Assembly: GCA_003550325.1 (NCBI GenBank)
Contig: QKWP01000443.1
Coordinates: forward strand, 212,110-276,109
Reading direction: 5' to 3'
Length of the DNA stretch: 64,000 bases
From: Gigaspora rosea
Lineage: Eukaryota > Glomeromycota > Glomeromycetes > Diversisporales > Gigasporaceae
Position numbers and translations under genes: made by a program
In this document: positions 53,424 to 64,000 of the stretch, one piece after another
Numbering within the stretch: position 1 is the stretch's first letter
How the letters are laid out: every line of letters starts with the position of its first letter
Notes under the pieces: model-generated
Databases searched by the model: none
What the model was told of the DNA's origin: nothing
Seen by the model: only the letters and a program-made list of their open reading frames with translations

Positions 53424-56400
53424 TTAATTCGTAATCCGCCGATCAACGCTATAATAATATTAGTATAAATTGGGGCATAAAATTGATGATCAACTATAAT
53501 AATAAAGCTCAAAACATTAGTCTTTAAGAAACAATTACTAATCACCACCTTTTGGATTGAATTTATTCTTTATGTGTGCCATTGGCAAAAAAACGTTAAT
53601 AAATAGTCATTTCATGTGTTAACTTGAATTTCTAAGGTATTTCCTAGTGAGCGGCGCCAGATTCCGTACCCTTTTACTTTCGCGATTCAGTACCGATTTC
53701 ACAAGATAATGTTTTTTAGTCATACGTTTAGCCTGTAAGTTTTTCTAATGCAATTGACTTGTTTTATGTTATTTAAGATTAATTAGCAAATATTAACTTC
53801 CTAATTCTGTAATTGCCCAGAAGCTTTTACCGTAACTAGTAGCTTGCAATGTATCGATCAAACAGTAACTTATATTTCATAGAAGTTTTCAACTTCGCGA
53901 TGATTTTATTATTATGTAATATGTCTTATTGCAAGTAGATTAGACTCTATACCATTATTAATTCTATGCTATCAAGCACTCAGTTTTTTGTCCAATATTA
54001 TTTAGGTGATATTTAACGTCTCCTTTATCAAGTTTTTATTAATTCTATACTTTTGTAACAGATATAATATGTATCATTTATCAATTGAATAATAAAATGA
54101 TACATTTCGGGGTTGAAAAGCCTACTAGCTGTTTTTTTATAAGACTACTTTTCGTCTTGAGTATTTTTAGCAAGATTTATAATTTTTTTTTGTTAAATCG
54201 TATACTAGATTATATTATTTGCCGTGTAGGTGATAGAACCTATAGAAATGAAAGAATATTAGTGGGTGCTTAAGAGAGAATAGCAAACAATTGAAAAGAT
54301 TCTTATTTGAGAGCTGATCATTCTATATACCTCTGCTGGATGTTAATTTTAAAAAAAGAAAAAACTGGTAAAGCATATACCATAATGCAAGATAAGAAAA
54401 ATAAGCAAATTTACCCCAGGAGAGCTGTTCTCTCGCGTTAAGCCGTCCTGCAAAAAGAATTCGGCTATTAGAATATAAAACCATAGAGATAGAATGAAAA
54501 CATCTAAGGGTTAGATCTGTCAATAAACTATATTTAGACAAAATTGGCGGTAATAATTCATACATATTGATATAGCATTTGTATGTATTATACTCGACCC
54601 AGTTACATTAACTTTGGCTAATTCAATCGAAATATTTTTTTTTATATTATATCGCAATAACTCAGAAATTCTACCCAAATGCAATTCTTATATCAGACCC
54701 AAAGGTTCATTCTATAAGTTAGCTGCCAGTGAAGTTATTTATGAAGAGTCAAATCTGGAGATCTAAAGATAATAATAGGAAATCAGAATGATTTTAGATT
54801 TTTATCATCGTAATAATAAAAACCAACCTTGGTAATCCCAAAAAGTAATGAAGGTAAATATATATTGTGTTTTTGAAAGTTCGCAAGGATCAAAATAATT
54901 TAGTAATTATATGCATCTATTTAGATTAATATGGTGCTTAGTGATAATATCCAAAAACCAGGTTATTACTAGGATAGTAAATTAGCATCATTTTGAAGTT
55001 ACTAAAAAATTCGCTGAGTAAGGATTCATATTCAACATATAACTTCATTCATTCATTGGCTTTCTTCATATTATCTGATTTTCTATTTATATCAGGTTTT
55101 TGCTACTCGCAGTCTTTAACATCATCTAACATTTTTTTAGCTATCATTTGTTTTGACATTCGGGAATATCTACTAATCCAACTATCAATAGACTTTTCGG
55201 TAGGAATTTCTTCTTTTGTTAATTCTCCATTATTCGCCATTTCTTCTAAAGCTGCTAGCATATCTTTTGGTGAGTATCGATTACTTGGATCTTCTTGCCC
55301 CGCTATAAAAAATCTTTTTAACATTTCAACAACATCTAATGATAATCGTTTTCCAGCTCCCTTGCGCCCATATTTATGTATATGTTTAAAAGCCCAGCCT
55401 GTATTAAGAGAAAATTGTTGAATTGGATTGCTGAAAAAGTATGTGTTGTTTTTTAATAAAATGGTTATTGTATTGATTGATAAAAAAAAAACACCTATCT
55501 AATTCTATTTCTTCTACAATAACGTTATCATTTAAAGGCCTGGTCAAAGATTCTTTATACAAATATTCTCGCAACAGTTCTACTAATTCATCTCGATCCA
55601 TTCTTTCTTCATAGCTAATATTTCTGCTTTTCAACTCTTCTTTTAGTTTTTTTATCGTCCATCGTCGTAAATCCCATTGATTTGGATCAGCGGCTGCAAA
55701 TTCAGTAAGTTGTAAATTAGTGATGCTATCTTTCTTGAAATATGCATTTATATGCATAAATGCATATAGATACACATGTACAGTACGTATGAACTTATTT
55801 ATATAATTTTACTTGACAATCGATAAATAGGCATATTCCAGTTTTTTTGAGGTATGCTATGTTCAGATATATATAGTTGAGGTTGTTCAATTTCTGAACT
55901 TTTCCATTTTTGCAATTGTGTAGGAGACCAATTTTTCCAATCACCAAACCTGGGTAAGGGACGTGCACAGATATAACCAGCTAATGAACCTTCAGTTGGC
56001 CAACACCACTCATAAAGATCTGAATTTCCAGGTATAGTCCCAATTTTTATAGATGCTCGTTGTGTTCTGTTTGGATTTATATTAGCAACTGAAGTACCAC
56101 TAATATTTTCTATTGCTTTTTCAATGTCTTCCCCAGATGTAATATCAAAACCAAGTCGAACGTAACGCTTAAGTGCATGAGAAACCTGCATACATATATT
56201 ATGTTGTAAATTGATAAATGTGAAAAAAGACAAGTAATGTAATAATTTCTTGTGCGTGATGACTATCTATTGATGTTTTTGCTTCGCCTGCCTCTAAAAA
56301 TCCTATTTTTTACATTATATATCATACCATTCCTTCCAATATAATATTATTAACATCATTTCTGTATTGTGATAATGGGGTCCGTTATCTGACATAATAA

Positions 56401-59316
56401 TAACCCATTTTGGTTTAGGGTTTAAAGAATTAAAAACTGCATCTAATGAGGAGGCTGTGAACCAGGCATCCTGACGAGTATCAGATTACCAATGAACGTA
56501 TGCATGGATATCAAGTTCTTGTCTATTACTTTTTTTTGTAAAGATTAAGACTGTGTGCAATGCCCATCCACGCTTTCCATAAAAATATTCTTTAGTTTCT
56601 CGAGACTTTTTTGGTAAGATTTTCATTTTATAATCGACAACTATTACTGCTCCATATTCATCTAATTCTAACAAATTTGCATTAAACTGATGATTTAAAT
56701 ATATTTTTCTGGTTTGATGCGAGAGGTAAAATTCAGCTTGTTTTTGAAATTTGTCAATTATTAAAAATGAATAAGGCAGTTCAATTTTTATTTGATTAAA
56801 TAAATTAAACAATTCTTCACATTCTTCACATTCTATTGTATGTTTTTTATCACATTTTCCAAAAGCGTAAGGTAGACAATGATTAATACTGTACATGTAT
56901 TGTGATTTACTTGTCCAGTTAGTGATACCTTTAGATGATTACAATATTCACGTCTTAAAAATCGTTGAATTGTTTCAATTTTCTGAATATAATATTCCTA
57001 AAATTAAATATAGTTAATTGGTATTCATGCATAACAAAATATAATAAATAATAAACCTACCTTTTTTTTATTATTTTCTACTTCTTTTATTATATGGTTT
57101 GATAATTCATGAAACATTTCAAACCCATATTGATTACAAGTTAAACATAGACCTCCTAGATCTTCACGATATACAAATGGTCCATTATATAGTTTATCAA
57201 AAAATGTTGTACGTCCTATTCCATTTGGATATTGTGTATGAAATTTTTGCCATAATGCCTCTTTATGGTTATTAAGATAAAGTAATGGTAGTCCAGTTTT
57301 AGTATGAATTTTATAGGAACTCATATTGACATTTGCTTTGTCGGCCATAAATGTTTCAAATTGTTCCTCTTGTTCATTAGTAATAATATGTCGTCTCATT
57401 GGTGGTTTAGAAAGAGGTGGACATCCATAACCATTTATTCGAGCATGCATTTTAGCAAATATTATTGTATTTGGAGAAATCTATTAAATTTAATATTGAA
57501 TTAAAAAAAAAAAACTTTTAAAAAAAGTATCTTATTACTAGCATAATATATCATTATTTTTAATTTAATCAAAAAGTAACTATAACGATAAATTAAAAAT
57601 AGTGCTAGAGAAAACTTTGTTTTAATTTTTATACCATAAATAGTTATATATAAAATTTTTTAAAATAGGTCTATAATAAATTAGTAAAATGTAAAAGCGA
57701 AGTTATCTAATACTAGACCCATATACAAACTTACAATTAATAAAAGGTAATATAGATCGTATATACGACTATTTGTATATATCTACTTTTTAATTCTAAT
57801 TAGTTGATAATAATATAGTAAGTGATATATCGTGCTAGCAATAAACATCTATCTTTAATTACTTGAAGCTTATTTTGTAATTCTTGATATGAAAATTGAT
57901 CAGCTATTATAGATAAAATACTAACTTTCCATTAGATCCTCTTTTATTATTATCAAGACTTCGTACAAAGCATTTCCAAAAAGTTTCAGTTGTGTTAAAC
58001 ATTGTAATTGGTATACTGCGTAAGAATCCAAGATTATATAGCATGGCTAATATTTCTTTTTCTTTCATACAGTCTTTAGATTTACTCCAGAACTCATACT
58101 AGTAAATTAATAAGATTAATTAATATTGTATATATTTAATTTAATAATAAATTAGTCTAACCTTTGATTCTTCTTTTTTAAACGGTGTAATTTTAGTGCA
58201 TCCACATGCCTTTAACATTGCATGCCAAGCACGTAGCTCTCGATCAGTGAATATATAGTTTATTGGGTATATATTTGCTAATGTATGATGTAACTCAATA
58301 ATCGGATTAGTAGATTTTTGCCAGTTACAAAAAATTGAATACCAATCGATATTGCTCATGGTTCTTTTGCGAAGATGAAAATCAAATAACTGGTTCATTT
58401 TAACTTTATTGGACCATTCATTAGATAAGCAAACTAATTGTCGTGCATGTTGTAATAATTCATTTGTTAAACTTTCCTCTAATCCGTAAAGCTGTGTTCC
58501 ATTATAATTTTTTAAAACATTGAAATTTTTCCACACATCATTAGGATCATTTCCATAAACTGTATTTAATAAACCTTAATCGGTATATATTTGAATATAG
58601 CATTTATCATTTTCAAAACCTTGCAAGTAAAGTAAATTATTTTCCCATAAACAAGTGAACTAGTATATCCGGGCCCAGCCCAATTCCAGTCTTCGCGTTT
58701 AGAAACTCCAATCATATGAATCATTATACGTAGCTTTCCTAATGAAAAAATAACTGGTTGAAAAGTTAGATCTGAAATTATTTCTTTTAAAATATTATCA
58801 TTATCTAGTCCCATCATTAGCGGACCTGATAATTTTGTATAATTATTTGGAAAAATTATTCGATATAAGTTAGTAATAGCAGTACTTGAGTCATTTTCAA
58901 CATGACCAGAATCTTGCCCCGTTTGAGAACAAATATAGCCAGGAGTTTGACAAATATAACCAGGTATTGTTTTGCCATTTTTAATTTGTTGAACAACTCT
59001 TATAACAAATTCTATATTGTTAATATAAGTACTTGTTTTCATACCTATTCGAATTGGATATAAGCTTGGCAGACCGTTGTTTAAATTTTCGTGAGTTCGT
59101 AATACCCACCAATTACGTGCAAAAGGCCCATAGTGTAATTCCTGAATAATAGAACCTGAAGAAAGTAATTGAACTGCTTGTGGTTTACGTTTGCTCATTT
59201 AAAATACGAAGGTTTTGAGATTTTAAATTTATTGTAAAATTGTTTTATTCATTATCCCCATATTTATATAGTATTAAATATATAAATCTATAATTGATCG
59301 ACGGATTACGAATTAA
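53424..59316 (-). mobile_element. Candidate new DNA transposon, 5.9 kb, with long TIRs and a DDE-SAP gene
   Basis: TTAATTCGTAATCCGCCGAT at 53424-53443 and its inverted copy (ATCGACGGATTACGAATTAA, 59297-59316) mark the ends. Inward similarity continues with gaps for about 60 bp (TATAAATTGGGGCATAA versus TATAAATATGGGGATAAT). Flanking GATAT / GATTT is at best a partial duplication. It lies wholly within the kinase intron 53222-60016 and carries one multi-exon minus-strand gene (55103-59198). The 53455-55100 part has no recognisable gene; a minus frame at 54323-54565 has no features. Confidence 0.65.
55103..59198 (-). CDS. DDE/RNase H-like putative transposase with C-terminal SAP domain, at least seven exons
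   Basis: Proposed minus exons: 59198-58162, 58098-57863, 57480-57061, 56997-about 56255, 56185-55813, 55729-55495, 55430-55103, about 1,100 codons. Introns 58099-58161, 57481-57862, 56998-57060 and 55431-55494 are GT...AG and phase-consistent. Exon 1 starts MSKRKPQAVQLL. Exon 3 has ARINGYGCPPLSKP (DNA-binding-like) and a CLTC motif. Exon 4 has a Cys-rich motif (CEECEEL) and the core: VIVVDYKMKILPKKSRETKE, GKRGWALHTV, TRQDAWFTASSLDA, IIMSDNGPHYHNTE, FLEAGEAKTSIDSHHAQ, giving D, D (about 85 aa on) and E (about 30 aa on). Exon 5: HALKRYVRLGFDITSGEDIE. Exon 6: SAP helix pair WTIKKLKEELKSRN...DRDELVELLREYL. Lesions: one-base shift near 58575, a shift near 57905, one near 56890, a stop TAA at 56486-56488, and no GT donor after exon 4. 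Possibly a recently dead copy. Function inferred from fold only. Confidence 0.65.
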
Positions 59317-60016
59317 GATTTAATTACTTGCTTTTCAAATTACTGGAAATCAGAAATTTAAAATGAAATAATTTGTGATTGGTTAGAAATATTATTTTTA
59401 GACAATCATGTATTGGAATTTTTTCTAAATTTATGATTTCCGTGTGATGCACGGAATTTGCGGATCATAGTAATTGAAAAACGCTGTAGATAGCGAGTTA
59501 AATGTTTATACAATAAGAAATTCCTATTGGAGGTTTTTAAAAAAAAACAATCTACCGTATAGGCGCGAAGTAACACACATGGACATTATTTTAAAATATT
59601 CAAATTTTTTACAAAAACATATTGGATTTAAATAACACACACGCACATCTCAAGATAATGCTCCACATACATATTCTCAAGAAAGTTTCAGTAGTTCTAA
59701 CTTTTTTTCCAAGATTAGCTTAATAATTTAAATTTGTGCATGTGTGTTCCCAAAATAACTCGCATGGGTATCCATATAACTCGCCTATGCAATAAAAACT
59801 TTTAAATTGCTTTTAAAGTTATTAACTCGTTTTGAGGATCCCTTACATAAAAAATTTCTGTAATTAAAAATTGAAATAAATACGTGATTCTCAAGTCAAG
59901 CATAGACTACTTTAACCATATACTTATTGAAATATAATTGATATGGTCTGACAATTATCACAAAAATCATTCACGCTTTTTTACAAAACGCTATAACAAA
60001 CCATTAAACTTACTAC

Positions 60017-62031
60017 TTTTAAAGTACTAAGAATTTTAAGTGCGACTTTGTATGATTGTTCACGTGCTTGTAAATTACACTTCATTATAGAAGTATATTT
60101 AATTATTGGCTTACCATCTAACCAGATTGCAGAAAATATTGTACCAAATCCACCTTTACCAATGACTTTACGGTTAATTAATCTATCAAATGGAATCCAT
60201 TCAATCAAATTCTCATATTTTGTAGTTCTGAACTGAAGATCTTTTATATAGACATCAATTTCTTTATTTCCATTCGTCCATCCTTGACTTATTCTCTGCG
60301 GATCGCATAATTGACACCAGGCTTTCGAAGTATTATTTTGTTCACAATTTGCACATATATCAAAAGATCTACACTTTACTAAATCACGATATGAGTCATC
60401 ATATCTATTCATCATGCAATAAGTTGTTCCACGGTTTCTTAATGCGAATTCATTATTTGGTTCAATTTCTAGTGATTTATTTAAATCAGCGAGAGATTCC
60501 TTATATCTTCTCATAATGGGATAAATTGCTCCACGATTTCTTAATGCAACTGCACTATTTGGTTCAATTTCTAGTGATTTATTTAAATCTGCAAGTGTTT
60601 ACTTATATCTATTCATAATGCGATAAATTTCTCCGCGATTTCTTAATGCAAATGCATTATTTGGTTCAATTTTTAATGATTTATTTAAATCTGCAAATGA
60701 TTCTTCATGTCTATTCATCATGCGATAGATTGCTCCACGATTTCTTGATGCATATGCATTATTTGGATCGATTTTTAATAATTTATTCAAATCTACAAGT
60801 ATTTTTTGAGAAATTTTAATGCCTCTGCATTATTTGGTTCGATTTCTAATGATTTATTGAAATCTGCAAATGATTCTTCATATCTATTCATCATGAGATA
60901 GGTTTCTCCACGAATTGTCAATGTAAATGTATCATTTGGTTCAATTTTTAATGATTTATTTAAATTTGCAAGTATTTTTTTGAGAATTTTTAATGACTCT
61001 GCTCTGTATTATTTGGTTCAATTTCTAATGATTTTTTTTTAAATCTGCAAGTGATTCTTTATATCTATTCATTATGCGATAGGTTTCTCCACGAATTGTC
61101 AATGAATGTACATTATTTTGTTCAATTTTTAATAATTCATTTGAAATTTTAAATATTTTTTTCGATCAATTTCGAATGATTTATTAAAATCTGCAAGTGA
61201 TTCTTTATATCTATTCATCATGTCATAAGTTTCTCCACGACTTCTTAATGCATCTGCATTATTAGGTTCAATTTCTAATGATTTATTTAAATCTGCAAGT
61301 GATTCTTCATATCTATTCATCATGCGATAATTTTTCCACGACTTCTTAATGCTACTACATTATTTGGTTCAATATCTAACAAATCATTTGAAAATTTAAA
61401 TATTTTTTTCGCAAAAGCATTTGTTAATGTTGTGTATATTCCTCTCGTATCAATTTCGAATGATTTATTTAAATCTGCAAGTGATTCTTCATATTTGCTC
61501 ATCATGCAATAAATTTTTCCACGACTTCTTAATGCATCTGCATTATTTGTTTCAATTTCTAATGATTTATTTAAATCTGCAAGTGATTCTTCATATCTAT
61601 TCATCATGCGATAAGTTTCTCCACGACTTCTTAATACATTTGCATTATTTGGTTTAATTTCTAATAATTTATTTAGATCTGCAAGTGATTTTTCACATCT
61701 ATTCATCATGCGATAAGTTACTCCACGAATAATACAGTTACATAGTTTGGTTCAATTTCTAATAATTTATTGAAATCTGCAAGTGATTCTTCATATCTAT
61801 TCATCATGCAATACTTTCTCCACGACTTCTTAATACAGTTGCATTATTTGGTTCAATTTCTAATGATTTATTTAAATCTGCAAGTGATTTTTTATATTTA
61901 TTCATCTTGCGATAGGTTTCTCCACGATTTCTTAATAAGGCTACATTATTTGGTTCAATTTCTAATAATTTATTTAAACAAGCAAGCAATTCTTTATATC
62001 TATTCATCATGCGATAAGTTTCTCCCGAATT
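60017..62031 (-). pseudogene. TPR array, zinc-binding linker and kinase N-lobe (5' part of TPR-kinase gene)
   Basis: About fifteen 34-residue TPR units (ESLADLNKSLEIEPNNADAL RSRGETYRMMNRYE pattern, 102 bp each) run from 62031 to about 60410 in several frames; stops and frameshifts lie at about 60600, 60800-61130, 61320 and 61710-61800. From 60410 one frame continues: a Cys4 motif (CANC...CQLC, 60320-60370), GNKEIDVYIKDLQ, EWIPFDRLINRKVIGKGGFG (Gly loop), IFSAIWLDG, and VALKIL with the catalytic lysine. It stops at a donor K|GTAGTAAGT (60016). Known relatives use TPR/Sel1 repeats as protein-interaction scaffolds on kinases of unknown pathway. The 3' half is at 52335-53221, past a 6.8-kb intron that contains the DDE-SAP element. 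The 5' end is disturbed by a MITE (62040-62352). Confidence 0.8.
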
Positions 62032-62039
62032 CTTAATTT

Positions 62040-62352
62040 GGGTTTGGGTCAAAATCCCGACAAACAAAATCCCGACAGGTCATAATCCCGACAAAAAAAT
62101 CCCGACAATCAAAAATCCCGACAATCAAAAAAAGCTTTCCTTGAGCAACTTTACTATAAAATCAACTAAACCAAACCCTAGCCCAGGCGCTCACCCTAAC
62201 CCTATCCTAGGCACTTACCTAACCCTAACCTAACTTAAATAAATTTAATGATTTTATTGTTGTCGGGATTTTCGGGAATTTTATTGTCGGGATTTTTTTG
62301 TCGGGATTATGACCTGTCGGGATTCTGTTTGTCGGGATTTTGACCCGCTCCC
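62040..62352. mobile_element. MITE, 313 bp, built of AATCCCGACA repeats, exact 8-bp duplication
   Basis: CTTAATTT is duplicated exactly (62032-62039 and 62353-62360). Ends GGGTTTGGGTCAAAATCCCG and, inverted, GGGAGCGGGTCAAAATCCCG, continuing through CAGGTCATAATCCCGACA on both arms. Five AATCCCGACA motifs at the left and five inverted at the right; the core has CCCTAACCCTATCC. Non-coding. Confidence 0.88.
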
Positions 62353-62360
62353 CTTAATTT

Positions 62361-63682
62361 AAATGTATAACGATATAATAAATTCTAAATGCATAATATA
62401 TAAATACAATTATTTGAATTAGTTACTAATATTGTATAAATTTATGAGTTTTGCATCAATAAGTTAACCCTATCAACAATATTTAATTTATATAGAGATT
62501 CACAAAACCCAAACGTCTTAATTCTGGCCGACACATAAAATGCTAGTTCATAATTCTGCAGCTCAAATCCTCATAGTTTTGTTTTAACTTTTGAGTAGTA
62601 CATCGGAAAATATGCCAAGTTAAATTCTGAAGACGAAAATATTCCAAATTATGATTAAGTTCAAGTTAGTCGGATTTGAAAATGTCAGAATTATGACTTC
62701 CATGACTATGTGATAGTTGGTCCAGCGAGAGACAGTTGTTGTGACATGTATGAGTGACTGTACATGAAAATGTGGATCATTAAATTAATAAATTTTCACA
62801 GCATTGAAATTTTGATATAGTGCAATATTGGTTACATATCATAGAAATACATATACACCTAGTTGTCCTATTTTTTAGGTAACATTATATGATCGGAGAT
62901 TTTAGGTGAAAGGAGTAAAGTTTGTAATATAACATAATTATTATAAGTAGTGTTACAAACAATTAAGTTTATGGGGCAGAGCTCGATATGAAAATTCATT
63001 AATCATTTGCAGGTTTTTCTTCCATCTTTAGAGTTAATATCATCTTTACCAGGAGCGGAGTATGAAATACGTAGTATATGGTTTACGGGCAAGTTAGTTG
63101 ATGTCCGCAATTCTGGGCATCTGGTTGGTTAAAAAATCCTTGTGATTTTTTGTAACACCCCATACAATGCTAAAAAGGGTTGGCAAAAGAAATTGCAGGT
63201 CTAATTGGTAAAAAAGAATTCTTAATCGTGATATTGATATCGCAATGAAGTTTATACCGTGAATGTAGTACAAAGTACGAGGTGTATGGTTTGAATGGTG
63301 TGTACAGATCTGTGGATCTGGTTTGATGGTTGGAACTTGTGACTTTGGATTTCTATATTATTTTTATTGTAATTTCTTTGACCGGTCGTTGATTAAACGC
63401 AAAAAGTAAATAATACAACAAAATAATCTCTGTTAGTATTATTAATAGTTCTCTTGTGTGCTGTACGGTAGTGTGATTCTCTGTATCTGATTGAAAAAAA
63501 GTATTGCATGAGACTGGCACTTTTGAGAGGTGCTTGGGATTGATGTCCGAAGAAACTAGTAGGTTGATCCATTCTGGACCTGGCCGAGCGTACTATGTCT
63601 TTGATCGGTTCTATTCAGCTATATAGTGTAATATGAACGACAAACTACATATCAAGCCCTTGAGTCTGGTGATACTATCGTA
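62361..63682. other. No gene assigned; AGTACRAAGTACG motifs
   Basis: GAGTATGAAATACGTAGTAT at 63057, AGTACAAAGTACGAGGTGTA at 63270 and, in the next region, AGTACAATGTACGTAAAGTA (63839) and AGTACGAAGTACGTAG (63870) are dispersed relatives of one motif. GC is a little higher than elsewhere. A 27-codon frame (MSEETSRLIHSGPGRAYYVF..., 63544-63627) is too short to support. Confidence 0.35.
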
Positions 63683-63853
63683 ATGTTTCTGCGCCCCAAT
63701 ATCGCAATATTAATTTATTCTGCTCCTGCCTTAATGATCATCATTTTTCCTTATATTATTATTAAATTGATCATACCTCCGATCTTATTACTAACTATAA
63801 TTATCCCGTTTTCCTTATTTGTTCTATCCAGGAATGTAGTACAATGTACGTAA
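63683..63853 (+). CDS. Small hydrophobic open frame, unidentified
   Basis: 56 codons from ATG 63683 to TAA 63851-63853: MFLRPNIAILIYSAPALM, then two membrane-type stretches (IIIFPYIIIKLIIPPILLLT and IIIPFSLFVL), ending SRNVVQCT. It could be a small membrane peptide or a fragment of a gene continuing past the window. It is too short for the frame alone to be evidence; AT-rich DNA easily gives Ile/Leu runs. Confidence 0.2.
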   Translation: MFLRPNIAILIYSAPALMIIIFPYIIIKLIIPPILLLTIIIPFSLFVLSRNVVQCT

Positions 63854-64000
63854 AGTATACCAGGAACAGAGTACGAAGTACGTAGAAATTCTAGGATTCT
63901 GATTTGGATGATCATTCCTTGATTTTGTATGCATGTGTGCTGATGTTTCGTGCTTTTAAATTTGCGGTAGGAATCATTATTTAAAAAATTCTATAATATT

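Larger units (their letters stand above)
53222..60016 (-). other. Large intron of the TPR-kinase pseudogene (6.8 kb)
   Basis: Donor GTAGTAAGT after the codons STLK and acceptor TTCTAACAG before LLYAQLNK fit a phase-0 intron. The transposon 53424-59316 accounts for 5.9 kb; without it and any duplication the intron would be about 0.9 kb. 59317-60016 holds no gene. Transcription of element and kinase would be in the same direction. Confidence 0.6.

Noticed and set aside
57304-57504. Plus-strand 66-codon frame
   Set aside because: Antisense of DDE-SAP exon 3, which has consistent splice borders on the minus strand.
61421-62036. Plus-strand frames of 78 and 88 codons with a repeated YLNLQVILHIYSSC pattern
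   Set aside because: Antisense translation of the TPR repeats.

Overview
The window is very AT-rich, non-bacterial DNA with short spliceosomal introns (about 60 to 380 bp, GT...AG), almost no intact genes and a very high load of transposable elements. The remains of host genes are protein kinases joined to TPR, Sel1 or ribonuclease-inhibitor-type LRR repeats. That combination is typical of arbuscular mycorrhizal fungi (Glomeromycotina, Rhizophagus/Diversispora/Gigaspora-like). The assignment comes from gene style only; no marker gene is present. I see no rRNA, intact tRNA, CRISPR or bacterial operon structure.

Layout. 1-7.2 kb: a four-level nest. A Tc1/pogo-like TIR element (1085-7155) holds a 4.0-kb hAT transposon with an 8-bp target duplication and a decayed transposase (1126-5127), and also a fold-back element that holds a second hAT element, which holds a small palindromic MITE. 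8.5-12.8 kb: a giant non-coding inverted-repeat element. 13.9-16.1 kb: an LTR interrupted by a block with telomere-like CCCGAACCCTAA repeats and an assembly N. 18.1-19.1 kb: a minisatellite. 19.8-21.6 kb: a 5'-truncated LINE (RNase H plus zinc finger) with a 14-bp target duplication. 24.6-28 kb: a decayed kinase, cut twice by MITEs and lacking its catalytic loop, followed by a frameshifted LRR gene. 30.9-33.7 kb: a second giant palindrome with a SINE-like retroposon inside. 36.4-38.3 kb: one LTR and gag remnant, in inverted orientation to the LTR at 13.9 kb. 42.4-43 kb: a Sel1-repeat relic. 45.2-51.75 kb: a membrane-protein gene whose 3' end is split by a 5.2-kb hAT element (exact 8-bp duplication), itself loaded with nested repeats. 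52.3-62 kb (minus): a TPR-kinase pseudogene whose large intron contains a 5.9-kb element.

The most interesting item is that 5.9-kb element (53424-59316). It has inverted termini of roughly 60 bp that are clearly similar but diverged, and carries a gene of at least seven exons coding for an RNase H/DDE-like core (D...SDNGPHYHN...E) and a C-terminal SAP DNA-binding domain. It does not match a transposase superfamily I can name with confidence and may be an undescribed transposon family. Next in interest are the giant non-coding palindromic elements, which share a ~150-170 bp palindromic unit over at least five loci, and a small MITE family with ATCAGGTGTAAC termini in six copies.

Limits: everything was read by eye. 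Boundaries of nested repeats are usually good to a few bases where a target duplication is given and to tens of bases elsewhere.
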